Source: Haliotispira sp965263485 (GTDB lineage: Bacteria; Spirochaetota; Spirochaetia; SP-2023). Taken from it: a stretch of 64,000 bases of DNA. Position 1 is the stretch's first letter. Every line of letters starts with the position of its first letter. Below, one piece after another: positions 8,326-17,599 of the stretch. The DNA lies in the NCBI GenBank assembly GCA_965263485.1, contig CBDHHO010000004.1, positions 62,001 through 126,000 of the forward strand. Direction: 5' to 3'. The position numbers were made by a program, and so were the translations under genes. Under the pieces are notes generated by a model, which saw only the letters and a list, made by a program, of their open reading frames with translations, searched no databases and was not told the origin of the DNA.

Positions 8326-10098
8326 ATGTGTGGTATCTTAGGCATTATGGGGCTGGAAAACGGCCAGAGCCAAGAGCAGCGCGAACATTTAACCGAACTT
8401 TCCACGCGCCAGCGGCACCGGGGCCCGGACTGGAGCGGCTACTACATGAGCCGCGAAGCGATCTTCGCGCACGAGCGTCTGGCCATCATAGGCATGGAAT
8501 CCGGAAAACAACCGCTCTACTCAGCAGACGGCAAACTAGTATTGGTGGTCAACGGCGAAATCTACAACTACAAAGAGCTACGCGCCCACTGCCCCGACTA
8601 CGACTACCAGTCGGATTCGGACTGCGAAGTAATCCTGCCCCTGTACCTCAACCAATACCCCACACAAGGACATAACTTCCTCAACCAGCTGCGCGGTATG
8701 TTCGCCTTCATACTCTACAACACCGAAACCAGACAATATCTGGTGGCGCGCGACCACATCGGCATCATCCCGCTCTACAGCGGCTACAACGAGTCCGGAC
8801 ATTTCTACGTCTCATCCGAAATGAAATGCATCGCCGACTCCTGCACCTCGCTGAACACCTTCCCTCCGGGACACTGCCTAGACAGCAACAGCGGCATGCC
8901 GGAGTGCTACTACCGGCCCCACTGGTTCGAGTTTACCCGGCTCTCCGGGAAAGGCTCTCCGCCGTTACTGGACGCCGAACAAGTCGATCCCGCAGCCTCG
9001 GCGCAGGATCTGATTCTGCTGCGCCAGAGCCTCGAAGATTCCGTACACAGCCACCTGATGTCCGACGTACCCTACGGCGTACTGCTCAGTGGTGGACTGG
9101 ATTCTTCCCTGGTGGCAGCGATTGCCGTGCGCTACGCGCGCAAGCGAGTCGAGGACAACGACCAAAGCGAAGCCTGGTGGCCACGCCTGCACTCCTTTGC
9201 CATCGGCCTGGAAGGCTCTCCCGACCTGGCTGCGGCGGCCAGAGTGGCGGAACAGATCGGCACCGTGCACCACAACTTCCACTTTACGATCGAAGACGGT
9301 CTGAATGCCCTGAGCCAGGTGATCTATCACCTGGAAACCTATGATGTAACCACGGTACGGGCTTCAATTCCGATGTATCTGCTCTCGCGTAAAATCAAGT
9401 CGATGGGCATTAAAATGGTGCTCTCAGGCGAAGGTTCGGATGAGATTTTTGGCGGTTACCTATACTTTCACCACGCACCCAATCCCAAAGAACTGCACCA
9501 AGAGACCGTGCGCAAGCTGCAACGCCTGCACTTCTATGACTGCCTGCGGGCCAACAAGGCCATGATGGCATGGGGTGTTGAGCCGCGCGTCCCCTTTCTC
9601 GACCGCCGCTTTTTGGACGTGGCGATGCGCTTCAACCCAGCGAATAAGATGGTGCGCCCTGCCAAAGGCGCGCTGCGCGGCATGGAAAAATGGCTGCTGC
9701 GCAAGGCCTTCGAAGGCTATCTGGACGACAAGATTTTGTGGCGCCAGAAAGAGCAGTTCTCCGATGGAGTGGGCTACAACTGGATCAAAAGTCTGAAAGA
9801 GCTGGCAGAGCGCGAGGTCAGCGATGCCCAGATGCAGCGCGTGAAACTGCGTTTTGCCATCAACCCACCCGGTTCTAAAGAAGCCTACTTGTACCGCAGC
9901 ATCTTTGAAAAGCAGTTTCCCAACAGCTCGGCAGCTTCAGCGGCTCTGACCGTGCCCCAAGTCAAGTCGGTAGCCTGCTCCACCGAAACAGGCTTCGAGT
10001 GGCTGCTGCGGGCCGGCAAGGTCTCCGCCGGGCTGCTGGATGACCCTTCGGGGCGGGCGGTGCGCGATGTCCACCAAGATTCATATCAGGATTCCTGA
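8326..10098 (+). CDS. asnB: asparagine synthetase B, glutamine-hydrolysing
   Basis: A 590-aa protein starting MCGILGIMG, which puts the catalytic Cys at position 2 after Met removal. The class II glutaminase domain fills roughly residues 1-200 (RHRGPDWSG, NGEIYNYKELR). The ATP-pyrophosphatase domain follows with the P-loop VLLSGGLDSSLVAAIA and MVLSGEGSDEIFGGY, then VEPRVPFLDRRF. It converts aspartate, glutamine and ATP to asparagine. The gap to lipB is 33 nt, so the two may be cotranscribed. The 143-nt gap before it holds no feature I recognise. Confidence 0.96.
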   Translation: MCGILGIMGLENGQSQEQREHLTELSTRQRHRGPDWSGYYMSREAIFAHERLAIIGMESGKQPLYSADGKLVLVVNGEIYNYKELRAHCPDYDYQSDSDCEVILPLYLNQYPTQGHNFLNQLRGMFAFILYNTETRQYLVARDHIGIIPLYSGYNESGHFYVSSEMKCIADSCTSLNTFPPGHCLDSNSGMPECYYRPHWFEFTRLSGKGSPPLLDAEQVDPAASAQDLILLRQSLEDSVHSHLMSDVPYGVLLSGGLDSSLVAAIAVRYARKRVEDNDQSEAWWPRLHSFAIGLEGSPDLAAAARVAEQIGTVHHNFHFTIEDGLNALSQVIYHLETYDVTTVRASIPMYLLSRKIKSMGIKMVLSGEGSDEIFGGYLYFHHAPNPKELHQETVRKLQRLHFYDCLRANKAMMAWGVEPRVPFLDRRFLDVAMRFNPANKMVRPAKGALRGMEKWLLRKAFEGYLDDKILWRQKEQFSDGVGYNWIKSLKELAEREVSDAQMQRVKLRFAINPPGSKEAYLYRSIFEKQFPNSSAASAALTVPQVKSVACSTETGFEWLLRAGKVSAGLLDDPSGRAVRDVHQDSYQDS

Positions 10099-10131
10099 TA
10101 AAAGCCTTCCAAACGGCTCTGAGGGACAGAC

Positions 10132-10914
10132 GTGAGTAAGCTGACGGTGCGCTATCTGGGACGGCTTTCCTACGAACAGGGCTTGGAGCTGCAACAGCAG
10201 ACTTGGCAGCAGCGCAGCACCGGAGTAATCTGCGACACTCTGCTGCTGCTGGAACACGAGAATGTGTTTACTATGGGCCGCCGCGACAGTAGCAGTAATA
10301 TGCTGCTGCCCGAAGCCTGGCTTTCGGCCCCGGTGGTGCACTGCGACCGGGGTGGCGAAATGACCTACCACGGCCCGGGCCAGCTGGTCGGCTATTTTCA
10401 CGCCAAGCTCAATGATATCCCCGTCGGCGAGACCGATCATGGCCCGCAAACAGCCGGGCAGACCAAGTTGCTCAAGCAGTCTGGGCGACACAGACACTAT
10501 GGAATCGGTGTCAAAGAACTGATCTGGCGTTTGGAAGAGACCATCATCCAGCTGCTGCGCTCGGACTATGGCCTGCCATGTTGTCGCGACCCGGAACACC
10601 GGGGAGTCTGGCTAAAGCCGCGGGAAGGCAAAAGTTCCGCCCAAGCCGCCGCCAAAATAGCTGCCGTGGGCATTTCAATCAAACAGGGCGTCTCGCTACA
10701 CGGCTTTGCACTGAACATCTGCACCGACCTGCGCTTTTTTGAGCAGATCGTGCCCTGCGGCATCCCGGACCGCTCGGTCACCAGCTTGGAACGCGAACTG
10801 AGCTCCGTCCCGACCGGGCCTTTAGTTCCTCTTGCCCCTCTGTCCCAAATCTCAGATCAATTGGCAAAGCACTTTGCGGTGGTATTTGGCTACCGGCAAC
10901 TGGATTTTTCCTGA
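10132..10914 (+). CDS. lipB: octanoyl-(acyl carrier protein):protein octanoyltransferase
   Basis: A 260-aa LipB with a GTG start. Motifs are LLEHENVFTMGRR, HCDRGGEMTYHGPGQLVGY, the catalytic lysine near residue 175 (AAKIAAVGIS), SLHGFALNICTDL, and the catalytic cysteine near residue 209 (IVPCGIPDRSVTS). It moves octanoyl groups from ACP to lipoyl domains, the first step of lipoate synthesis. An insert of about 25 residues after FHAKLNDIP, rich in polar residues, is not seen in short LipB proteins. It lies 33 nt after asnB. Confidence 0.93.
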   Translation: MSKLTVRYLGRLSYEQGLELQQQTWQQRSTGVICDTLLLLEHENVFTMGRRDSSSNMLLPEAWLSAPVVHCDRGGEMTYHGPGQLVGYFHAKLNDIPVGETDHGPQTAGQTKLLKQSGRHRHYGIGVKELIWRLEETIIQLLRSDYGLPCCRDPEHRGVWLKPREGKSSAQAAAKIAAVGISIKQGVSLHGFALNICTDLRFFEQIVPCGIPDRSVTSLERELSSVPTGPLVPLAPLSQISDQLAKHFAVVFGYRQLDFS

Positions 10915-10986
10915 GTTTCACCGTAAAGCTAGCAGAGTCACCGGGGGAGATCCCCCATTACATGGAATCACTTGGAGTAAAATAAA

Positions 10987-11271
10987 GGGAACCCCTAAAT
11001 ACGCTCCCATGCGAGCTGGCGCAGCATGGGAGAATGAGGGGAGGGCCGTGCGCAGCCAAGGCCCAACCATCCTTTTTGCGAGCTGGCGCAGCATGGGAGA
11101 ATGAGGGGAGGGCCGTGCGCAGCCAAGGCCCGACCATCCTTTTTGCGAGCTGGCGCAGCATGGGAGCCTTCGCCTGGCATCAAAACGCGGTACAATCGCT
11201 GGGGCCAAGACAAAACAGAAGCAGAGCGATTGTACAATTCTCGCGAAGCGATACCATTTTTAGAGGTCCCC
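10987..11271. mobile_element. element carrying 67-bp repeat copies
   Basis: The left end is GGGAACCCCTAAATACGC and the right end the inverse of GGGGACCTCTAAAAATGG. Inside are two full copies and one partial copy of the GCGAGCTGGCGCAGCATGGGAG repeat, which is massively expanded at 61723-63035. Each copy can form a stem from CTCCCATGC and GCATGGGAG. The element fills most of the 456-bp gap between lipB and the TPR gene. Confidence 0.8.
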
Positions 11272-11370
11272 TTCAGAAAAAAAATGAAATAGCTTGCGCA
11301 CCATATTCCGTTGAGTTAATATGTCCCCTTAGCCTTGCTGAGGCAAGGAAACATGTTTGAGGGGACAAAT

Positions 11371-12402
11371 ATGAAAAGAACAAACACCAAGTTTCGCAAG
11401 AAAAATCTACGCTTGCTGCTGCTTTATGCAGCACTTATCATTCTGTTCAGCTCGCTGGCGACAACATTGCATGCTCAAAGCAGCAATGCGAATTCAGAGG
11501 CCCAGCGAAAAAGTCAAGAATACTTTGAAAAGGGAATTGAGGCCCTCAACAAAAGCCAGAACACCGAGGCCATGGCCTTATTCAATCTATCGCTAAAATT
11601 TGATAATCGCAATGGCCAAGCCTACTATAACTTAGGTTTAGCCCAGCAAAACAGTGGCAATTTCGGCCAGGCAATCCGCAACTATTCATTCGCTCTGGAG
11701 CTTACTTCCGGGCGAACTCAGGCTATGATTTTTTCTTCACGTGGTACTGCTTTTGCCGAGAATCAGGAATACGACAAGGCCATTGCTGATTACAATCGCG
11801 CCCTGAATCTGGACCCGGAGAACGCTGTAATTTATTCCAATCGCGGCCTGTCCTACTATGCCAAGGGAAACAACCAGGCTGCTCTGCTGGATTTCTCTAC
11901 TTCGCTGGTGCTTGATCCGCGCTATGGCAACGCCTACGGTAGCCGTGGCATGGTCTACTATCACATGGGCAACTACCAGGCCGCTCTGAATGATTACCAG
12001 AAGGCCTTGGAGTTCAATTCCGAAGACGTGGTAGCTTTGTTCAATCGTGCGTTGCTGTATCGGGATATAAGCCAGTACGACACGGGAATCAACGACCTGA
12101 ATCGCACCATTGATATTCTGAACCGCAGACCGGAGCTACTGTTCGGTTCTAACTCGGATCTACTCAATAAGAGCCAAATCGCTCTGAAAGAAATGCAGCG
12201 CAAGAAGGATGCCGACAATCGCTATTCGAGCAATCCCCCCCCGAGTAACAACACTAACCCCTATAGTTCGGGGGCTCTAAATCCCAATTGGGACAGCAGC
12301 AGTGGTGGTTTCGACAACAGTAGTGACCTATTCAACAACAGCAGCGACCCCTTCAGTGAGGGGGACAATCCATTTGACAGCAACAACAGTAGTCCGTTCT
12401 AA
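11371..12402 (+). CDS. exported TPR-repeat protein
   Basis: A 343-aa protein starting MKRTNTKFRKK, with GAGGGG 9 nt upstream; an earlier in-frame ATG lacks such a site. An N-terminal signal segment (LLLLYAALIILFSSLATTLHAQ) is followed by about six tetratricopeptide repeats (YYNLGLAQQNSGNFGQAIRN, FAENQEYDKAIADYNRALNL and so on), then a low-complexity tail rich in Asn and Ser with SSDLFNNSSDPF-type repeats. TPR domains mediate protein-protein contacts; the protein is probably periplasmic or envelope-associated. The partner is unknown. Confidence 0.85.
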   Translation: MKRTNTKFRKKNLRLLLLYAALIILFSSLATTLHAQSSNANSEAQRKSQEYFEKGIEALNKSQNTEAMALFNLSLKFDNRNGQAYYNLGLAQQNSGNFGQAIRNYSFALELTSGRTQAMIFSSRGTAFAENQEYDKAIADYNRALNLDPENAVIYSNRGLSYYAKGNNQAALLDFSTSLVLDPRYGNAYGSRGMVYYHMGNYQAALNDYQKALEFNSEDVVALFNRALLYRDISQYDTGINDLNRTIDILNRRPELLFGSNSDLLNKSQIALKEMQRKKDADNRYSSNPPPSNNTNPYSSGALNPNWDSSSGGFDNSSDLFNNSSDPFSEGDNPFDSNNSSPF

Positions 12403-12421
12403 GCTATTCAATCTAGGCAGT

Positions 12422-12477
12422 CTCCTGAGACAGAAAGAGGGCGGGGTTCTTCCCCTGCCCTCTTTCTGTCTCAGGAG
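12422..12477 (+). terminator. long hairpin after the TPR gene
   Basis: Arms of about 24 bp (from CTCCTGAGACAG to CTGTCTCAGGAG) with a TTCTT loop and a one-base bulge, 20 nt after the stop codon. No long U-run follows, so it may be a processing or stabilising stem rather than a classic terminator. Confidence 0.65.
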
Positions 12478-12510
12478 TTGCCCTTATCTCTGGCATCTTT
12501 CTGTGGTGGG

Positions 12511-12530
12511 GGATTTTTTAGAGATGCCCC
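12511..12530 (-). repeat. solitary element terminus
   Basis: GATTTTTTAGAGATGCCCC is a slightly diverged right end of the dispersed family, preceded by the CTTTCTGTGGTGGGG motif that precedes several other right ends (14757-14825, 19567-20014). No left end is found. Confidence 0.5.
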
Positions 12531-12682
12531 TTGGCTCCGACAACCCATCAGGCTATTCAGCACCATCCAATTATCGCAGGTGCTCCGGAGACAGGGCCTC
12601 TTTGCCTCTGTCGACCATTGCCAAAGCCCCTCCAAGTTGCTAGGATGCTACAATCATTTTCCACAGCGGTCCTTGTACTATT

Positions 12683-12846
12683 GGGCACCTCTAAAAATTC
12701 GCTTTTGATGCTGAATCAGCGAGATTTTGCCGATGGTGAGGAAGTGAATCCGAAGCATAATTTGTTGTATGGTAAGGTTTTGCTTGCGGAGCTATTCGGC
12801 AACAAGATCGCGATTCAGCGCAGAATTGGAATTTTTAGAGGTGCCC
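12683..12846. mobile_element. 164-bp MITE-like element upstream of rpsB
   Basis: Ends are GGGCACCTCTAAAAATTCGC and its inverse ending GGTGCCC, with TATT on both sides, a plausible 4-bp target duplication. Near copies lie at 30387-30550, 42664-42827 and 52979-53142. It lies about 85 bp before rpsB and may affect expression of that gene. Confidence 0.9.
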
Positions 12847-12931
12847 TATTGCAGCCCGGCTGTGAGACTCAGAGAAAAAGCCGTACTGCTCGCAGATTCT
12901 GTCTGTTGCAAGCCGTACACGGAGGAAATAG

Positions 12932-13843
12932 ATGACGACAGTCTCTATGAAAAGCCTCTTAGAGGCAGGAGTCCATTTCGGACACCAAACCAAGCGCTGG
13001 GATCCGCGCATGAAAAAATATATCTTCACCCAGCGCAACGGAATCCACATCGTGGATCTGCAGAAGACAGTGCTTTGCCTCAAGGATGCCTACGTGGCTA
13101 CCAAAGATATCATTATCAACAAAAAAAGCATACTGTTCGTCGGAACCAAAAAACAGGCTCAGGAAGTTATCAAATCCGAAGCCGAGGGCTGTGGCATGCA
13201 TTACGTCAACCATCGCTGGCTCGGCGGCATGTTGACCAATTTCTCCACCATCAAACGCTCGCTCTACCGCCTGAAAAAACTGGAGAAAATGGAAGTTGAC
13301 GGCTCCTTTGATTCGATGACCAAAAAAGAAGTCTCCCTGAGACAGAAGGAGAAAGATCGTCTGGAGAAGACCTTAGGCGGTATTAAAGAAATGAAAAAAC
13401 TGCCTGGAGCGATCTTCGTTGTCGATACCCGCAAGGAGCACATTGCTATTGCCGAGGCGAATCGCCTAAAAATTCCTGTAATTGCGATTCTCGACACCAA
13501 TTGTAATCCCGAAGGCATCCGCTATCCGATTCCCGGCAACGATGATGCGATCCGCGCCATTCAGCTGTTCTCCCAAACTATTGCCTCGGCGGTGCGGGAT
13601 GCCGAAAACGAGATCGGTCTGGAAGTAATTGAGAGCATGCACGAAGAAGAAGGTGGCTACATGACTCCGGCCGAAGAGTTGGCCAACTATGAGACCCAGC
13701 AACAAAGTGCTGAGCAGGAAGTCTACGACTCCCAAGGGGGGAAACAGGCAGAACAAGTAGAAACAGCAAAAACAGCAGAACAAATGACTCAGCCCGCAGC
13801 ATCTGCGGACACAGCTGTCGCTGCTAAGGAGGGGGGCGAATAA
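12932..13843 (+). CDS. rpsB: 30S ribosomal protein S2
   Basis: A 303-aa S2 protein: SLLEAGVHFGHQTKRWDP near the start, then IHIVDLQKT, ILFVGTKKQAQE, HRWLGGMLTNF, IFVVDTRKEHIAIAEA and PVIAILDTNCNPE. The C-terminus is extended by about 60 acidic, Gln- and Ala-rich residues. The ATG has GGAGG upstream. It ends TAA immediately before the tsf ATG, so translation is coupled. Confidence 0.97.
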   Translation: MTTVSMKSLLEAGVHFGHQTKRWDPRMKKYIFTQRNGIHIVDLQKTVLCLKDAYVATKDIIINKKSILFVGTKKQAQEVIKSEAEGCGMHYVNHRWLGGMLTNFSTIKRSLYRLKKLEKMEVDGSFDSMTKKEVSLRQKEKDRLEKTLGGIKEMKKLPGAIFVVDTRKEHIAIAEANRLKIPVIAILDTNCNPEGIRYPIPGNDDAIRAIQLFSQTIASAVRDAENEIGLEVIESMHEEEGGYMTPAEELANYETQQQSAEQEVYDSQGGKQAEQVETAKTAEQMTQPAASADTAVAAKEGGE

Positions 13844-14683
13844 ATGAACATCAGTCCCCAGGATGTCAAGAAACTACGCGATAAGACCGGGGCCGGTATG
13901 GGCGACTGCAAGAAGGCCTTGGTCGAAGCGAACGGCAATTTTGACGAAGCGGAAAAGATTCTGAAAAAACAGGGCTTGGCCAGCGCGGCCAAGCGCAGCG
14001 ACCGCCAGACCACAGAAGGCTCGGTTTTTTTTGCCCAGAATGAGCAACGTCTGGTCATGGTAGAAATCCGTTGTGAAACTGATTTTGTGGCAATGAATGA
14101 AGAATTCCGCAAGCTTGGCGAGGCAGTGGCTCATCAAGCTCTGGCCGAAAATCTCAGCGAAGCCAACGAAGCCCTGACCACAAAAGTACAAGAAGCGGTC
14201 CTCGCTTTGAAGGAAAATCTCAATATTGCTCGGATTGCCAATATTGCCTGCGCCGCAGGCGATATCATCTCAACCTATTCGCACAACAACGGTTCGATCG
14301 GCAGCGCGGTAGTACTGCATAGCGAAGGCGGCAGCCCGGACATGGAGGCTTTGAAGAACTTGGGCCGCGATTTGGCGATGCACGCCGCCGCCTATCAGCC
14401 AGCCTTTCTAGACTCTTCGGAAGTCGATTCCAAAGTGTTCTCCGAGCAGGAAGAAATTTTCCGTGAACGCGCCGCCAAAGAACATATTCCCGAAAAAGCT
14501 CACGAAGGCTATTTGAAAGGTCGGTTGAAAAAGTGGCTTGCGGAATGCTGCTTTGTCGACCAAGGTTTTGTCAAAGAGCCCAAGAACACGGTGAGCAAAG
14601 TGCTGCAGGATTTCTCTAGGCAGCACAACACCCAAGTCTGTCTGAAGGCCTATAAGTTTCTGAAGGTAGGTGCGGAGAACTGA
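13844..14683 (+). CDS. tsf: translation elongation factor Ts
   Basis: A 279-aa EF-Ts. The N-terminal UBA-like domain (VKKLRDKTGAGMGDCKKAL) is followed by the core with VEIRCETDFVA, VVLHSEGGSPDME and FLKVGAEN at the end. It recharges EF-Tu with GTP. It starts directly at the rpsB stop. The usual next gene, pyrH, is absent and a short mobile element lies before frr. Confidence 0.97.
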   Translation: MNISPQDVKKLRDKTGAGMGDCKKALVEANGNFDEAEKILKKQGLASAAKRSDRQTTEGSVFFAQNEQRLVMVEIRCETDFVAMNEEFRKLGEAVAHQALAENLSEANEALTTKVQEAVLALKENLNIARIANIACAAGDIISTYSHNNGSIGSAVVLHSEGGSPDMEALKNLGRDLAMHAAAYQPAFLDSSEVDSKVFSEQEEIFRERAAKEHIPEKAHEGYLKGRLKKWLAECCFVDQGFVKEPKNTVSKVLQDFSRQHNTQVCLKAYKFLKVGAEN

Positions 14684-14756
14684 TAAGCTGCCAAAATCAG
14701 GGCTTTCGGCCCCGGATTCCGGCGCGTAACAAGACCGTGAGGGCAAACTTTCATTA

Positions 14757-14825
14757 GGGGGCCTCCATAATGGGAAAGGCCGTGCGCAGCATCTTTCTGT
14801 GATGGGGAATTTTTAGAGGCCCCCC
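14757..14825. mobile_element. 69-bp minimal element between tsf and frr
   Basis: The left end GGGGGCCTCC is degenerate and the right end GGGAATTTTTAGAGGCCCCC is good. The interior keeps only the GGCCGTGCGCAGC and CTTTCTGTGATGG motifs. It is the smallest member of the family in the window. The rest of this 344-bp gap holds a weak GGGC/GCCC stem after tsf and nothing else recognisable. Confidence 0.55.
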
Positions 14826-15027
14826 CCTGATAAGATCGTGACTCTTGATGAAGCTGTTGCCTGGTTTTTACCTGAAGTTCCTGTTCTCTCTCAGGCGCGA
14901 AAAATGCGAAAGTCAGTCGTGCGCCACTAACGAGCCGGTGCGTAGATACATGCCCGCTCTGGCTCAGACTGGCTTTCCTGTTATAATACTGCTTCCCAAA
15001 ATAGTTCGTCAGCGAGGAGTTTTTTTT

Positions 15028-15573
15028 ATGGGTTTACTTGACAAAGAAATGGGAAGCAAGATGAATAAAGCCATTCTCAGCTTGGAGCAGGACTATGCTT
15101 TATTGCGGACAGGCCGGGCGACGCCTCAGCTACTCGACAAAGTAACGGTCGACTACTATGGCACGCAGACTCCGCTTAAGCAGCTTGCCAATATCAGTAT
15201 CCCCGATGCGCGAGAAATCGTGGTTGCGCCGTTTGACCGAAACATGCTTAAAGATATCGAACGAGCCATTCAGGTCTCCGATCTGGGTCTGGCTCCGAAT
15301 AACGACGGCAAAAATATCCGTTTACAGGTGCCCGTCTTGACCGAAGAACGCCGCAAAGAATTGGTAAAGCAGGCCAAGGCCCTGGCCGAAAAGGCCCGTG
15401 TTTCGCTGCGCAACATTCGTCGTGAAATGAACGATCGGATCAAGAATGACAAAGAACTGAGCGAAGACATGCAGAAACATGAGACTAGCGAAATCCAACA
15501 CTTCACCGACAAGATGGTCAAAAAGGTGGACGGGGTTCTGGCGCAGAAAGAACAGGAAATTCTAAAAATCTGA
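15028..15573 (+). CDS. frr: ribosome recycling factor
   Basis: A 181-aa protein, normal RRF length: ALLRTGRATPQLLDKVTVDY, YGTQTPLKQLANISIPDAR, NDGKNIRLQVPVLTEERRKE and VSLRNIRREMNDRIKND. The ATG at 15028 is chosen because GAGGAG lies about 9 nt upstream and the protein then begins at the normal family start. The open frame extends further 5' but that part is not RRF-like. It is followed 3 nt later by uppS. Confidence 0.96.
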   Translation: MGLLDKEMGSKMNKAILSLEQDYALLRTGRATPQLLDKVTVDYYGTQTPLKQLANISIPDAREIVVAPFDRNMLKDIERAIQVSDLGLAPNNDGKNIRLQVPVLTEERRKELVKQAKALAEKARVSLRNIRREMNDRIKNDKELSEDMQKHETSEIQHFTDKMVKKVDGVLAQKEQEILKI

Positions 15574-15576
15574 GTT

Positions 15577-16278
15577 GTGACTGAGACTCCGCTAGTCCCC
15601 AGAGAACTGCGCCATGTCGGCATTATTATGGATGGCAATGGCCGCTGGGCTAAACACCAGGGCAAAGCTCGGATTGCCGGGCACAGCGAAGGGGTTAAAG
15701 TCAGCAAAGAAATTGTACGCCGGGCCGTAGAGCTGGGTCTTCCCTTTTTGTCGTTATACGTGTTTTCCAGTGAAAACTGGAAACGTCCGCCCAGAGAGGT
15801 TGAGCACCTGATGGGCTTGCTGCGAAAACATTTACGCAATGAATTGCAATTTTATATCGACAACCGGATTCGGGTCTGGCACTCGGGGAGCTGCGATGAA
15901 CTGCCTCGCCCGGTACAGGACGAGCTCAACTATGTCATTGAGCAGACCCGAGATTTCAGTGGACTGACTGTCAATCTGCTTATCAACTACGGTGGGCAAC
16001 AGGAAATCGTGCGAGCCGCCGAACAATTGCGCCGGGAAGGACGAGTTATCAATTCCCGGAGCCTGCGTCAGCGCATTTATCACGGCAACGAACTGCCGAC
16101 GCTGGACTTACTGATCCGTACCGGCGGAGACCAGCGAATCAGCAATTTTCTGCTGTGGGATGCGGCTTACGCCGAATTATATTTTACCGAAACCCTGTGG
16201 CCTGATTGGACAACCGTGGAATTCGACACCGCTTTGCAGAGTTTTGGCCATCGTGAGCGGCGCTTTGGGAATGTCTAA
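15577..16278 (+). CDS. uppS: isoprenyl transferase (undecaprenyl diphosphate synthase)
   Basis: A 233-aa cis-prenyltransferase with a GTG start 3 nt after frr. Motifs are HVGIIMDGNGRWAKHQGKAR with the catalytic Asp, GHSEGVK, VYVFSSENWKRP, LLINYGGQQEI, and RTGGDQRISNFLLWDAAYAE. It makes the C55 carrier lipid for peptidoglycan and other wall polymers at the membrane. The C-terminus is the usual WPDWTTVEFDTAL region. Confidence 0.96.
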   Translation: MTETPLVPRELRHVGIIMDGNGRWAKHQGKARIAGHSEGVKVSKEIVRRAVELGLPFLSLYVFSSENWKRPPREVEHLMGLLRKHLRNELQFYIDNRIRVWHSGSCDELPRPVQDELNYVIEQTRDFSGLTVNLLINYGGQQEIVRAAEQLRREGRVINSRSLRQRIYHGNELPTLDLLIRTGGDQRISNFLLWDAAYAELYFTETLWPDWTTVEFDTALQSFGHRERRFGNV

Positions 16279-16347
16279 GGCAACATAAACGATATGATTG
16301 TTTCTTAGCCTGGCAGAGATTGAGAAGGTCCAGAACGAGGGGGCAAA

Positions 16348-17259
16348 GTGCAAGAAGCGGGGTCAAAAATACCGCAAAAAACCACTGAGGACGCTGCCCC
16401 GGCCCGGGCAGCGAAGTGTCGCAATATTGGCGAACGGCTGCTCCTGTTCATCATTGCCGTACCTTTACTGGTAGCAATTATTTTACTGCCCTATTACCAC
16501 CAGTTGCCATTTAATATAGTGGCCACAGTCTTTATAGGCATGGCAGCCCGGGAAATGGCCTGCTTGCTGAAATTGCTGGGCTTTCAGGTGCTTCGGCTGC
16601 CCGCCACGTTGATCGGGATACTGCTGCCCGTTGTGCGCTATCTGGAAATTCTGTTCCCGGTGGCAAAGCACTACAATGCGTTTTCCAGTCTGGTGGTCCT
16701 CATTGCGCTGGCTTCCCTTTCTTTGCCGATCTTCATTCGTCAATGGGGCATGAGGGAGCGGCTGTTTGCCGCCTTGGGCTACCTGATTATTCTGCTTTAT
16801 CCGAGCTTTTTGGGAACCTATACGATTGCGATGACCGCCTATGGTTCCGGCCCTTTGCTGGTACTGCTCTACATTATTTGCGTACAGGCCAACGATTCGC
16901 TGGCCTGGGTCTTCGGCATGCTGTTTGGCCGCAACCGCGGCTTGATTGACGTCAGTCCCAACAAGAGCCTGCAAGGCTTTCTGGGTGGCTTGCTCTCAGG
17001 CATGATTGTGTTTGTGGTATTTGCTCTAATCTGGCCGCAGACGTTTCGGCTTTCTTGGTACCTGCCGTTTTTTGGCTTGGCCATCGCCTGCTGCGTGATA
17101 CTGGGCGATCTGGTCGAATCGCTGATCAAGCGCGCTGCCGAAGTCAAAGATTCCGGAGCCCTGATCCGGGGGCGGGGCGGCGTACTGGATTCCGTTGACT
17201 CACTGCTATTTGTGGCCCCCTTGTACTACTACTTCTTACCTTTTATTATGGCGGGTTGA
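16348..17259 (+). CDS. cdsA: phosphatidate cytidylyltransferase
   Basis: A 303-aa membrane protein with about eight hydrophobic segments. The CdsA signature lies in the last third: NDSLAWVFGMLFGRNRGLIDVSPNKSLQGFLGG and then GDLVESLIKRAAEVKDSGALIRGRGGVLDSVDSLLF. It makes CDP-diacylglycerol for phospholipid synthesis. The start is GTG with GAGGGGG just upstream. In treponemes dxr commonly follows; here a degenerate mobile element and an unrelated membrane gene follow instead. Confidence 0.93.
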   Translation: MQEAGSKIPQKTTEDAAPARAAKCRNIGERLLLFIIAVPLLVAIILLPYYHQLPFNIVATVFIGMAAREMACLLKLLGFQVLRLPATLIGILLPVVRYLEILFPVAKHYNAFSSLVVLIALASLSLPIFIRQWGMRERLFAALGYLIILLYPSFLGTYTIAMTAYGSGPLLVLLYIICVQANDSLAWVFGMLFGRNRGLIDVSPNKSLQGFLGGLLSGMIVFVVFALIWPQTFRLSWYLPFFGLAIACCVILGDLVESLIKRAAEVKDSGALIRGRGGVLDSVDSLLFVAPLYYYFLPFIMAG

Positions 17260-17265
17260 CTTTAA

Positions 17266-17521
17266 GGGAATCTCTAAAAACTCCCCATCATTTTAATGGC
17301 ATGCTCAACAGCGATCTTTTTGCCGAGTAGTTTACTAGGCCATTGCTTCGCCCTGTGCCCGGCATCATCAGTAAGGTCTTACTATGCAGCAAAGTATGCT
17401 TCATTTCTTTGCTATCGATAAAATCTCGTTTGTTGAGCGATCGGAAGGCAATACTGTTGCCGCGACAAAGCAGGGCAATAGTACAAATCTCTCGAAACGA
17501 TACGGTTCTTGGCGGTTCCTT
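17266..17521. mobile_element. degenerate element downstream of cdsA
   Basis: The left end GGGAATCTCTAAAAACTCC is recognisable, the right end (TTGGCGGTTCC) is eroded, and TTAA lies at both outer edges. The interior keeps family motifs such as CAGCAAAGTATGCTTC and GCAGGGCAATAGTAC. It fills most of the gap up to 17599. Confidence 0.6.
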
Positions 17522-17599
17522 AAGGCCTGTTCTTCTGAGTACGGTACTGCTATTCCGCAGGGGCAAGACACAAGTTTTCTGAGAATGAAAGAATGACTT

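Noticed and set aside
14845..15027. A 61-residue N-terminal extension of ribosome recycling factor
   Set aside because: The extension has no similarity to RRF, and a strong ribosome-binding site lies just before the ATG at 15028.
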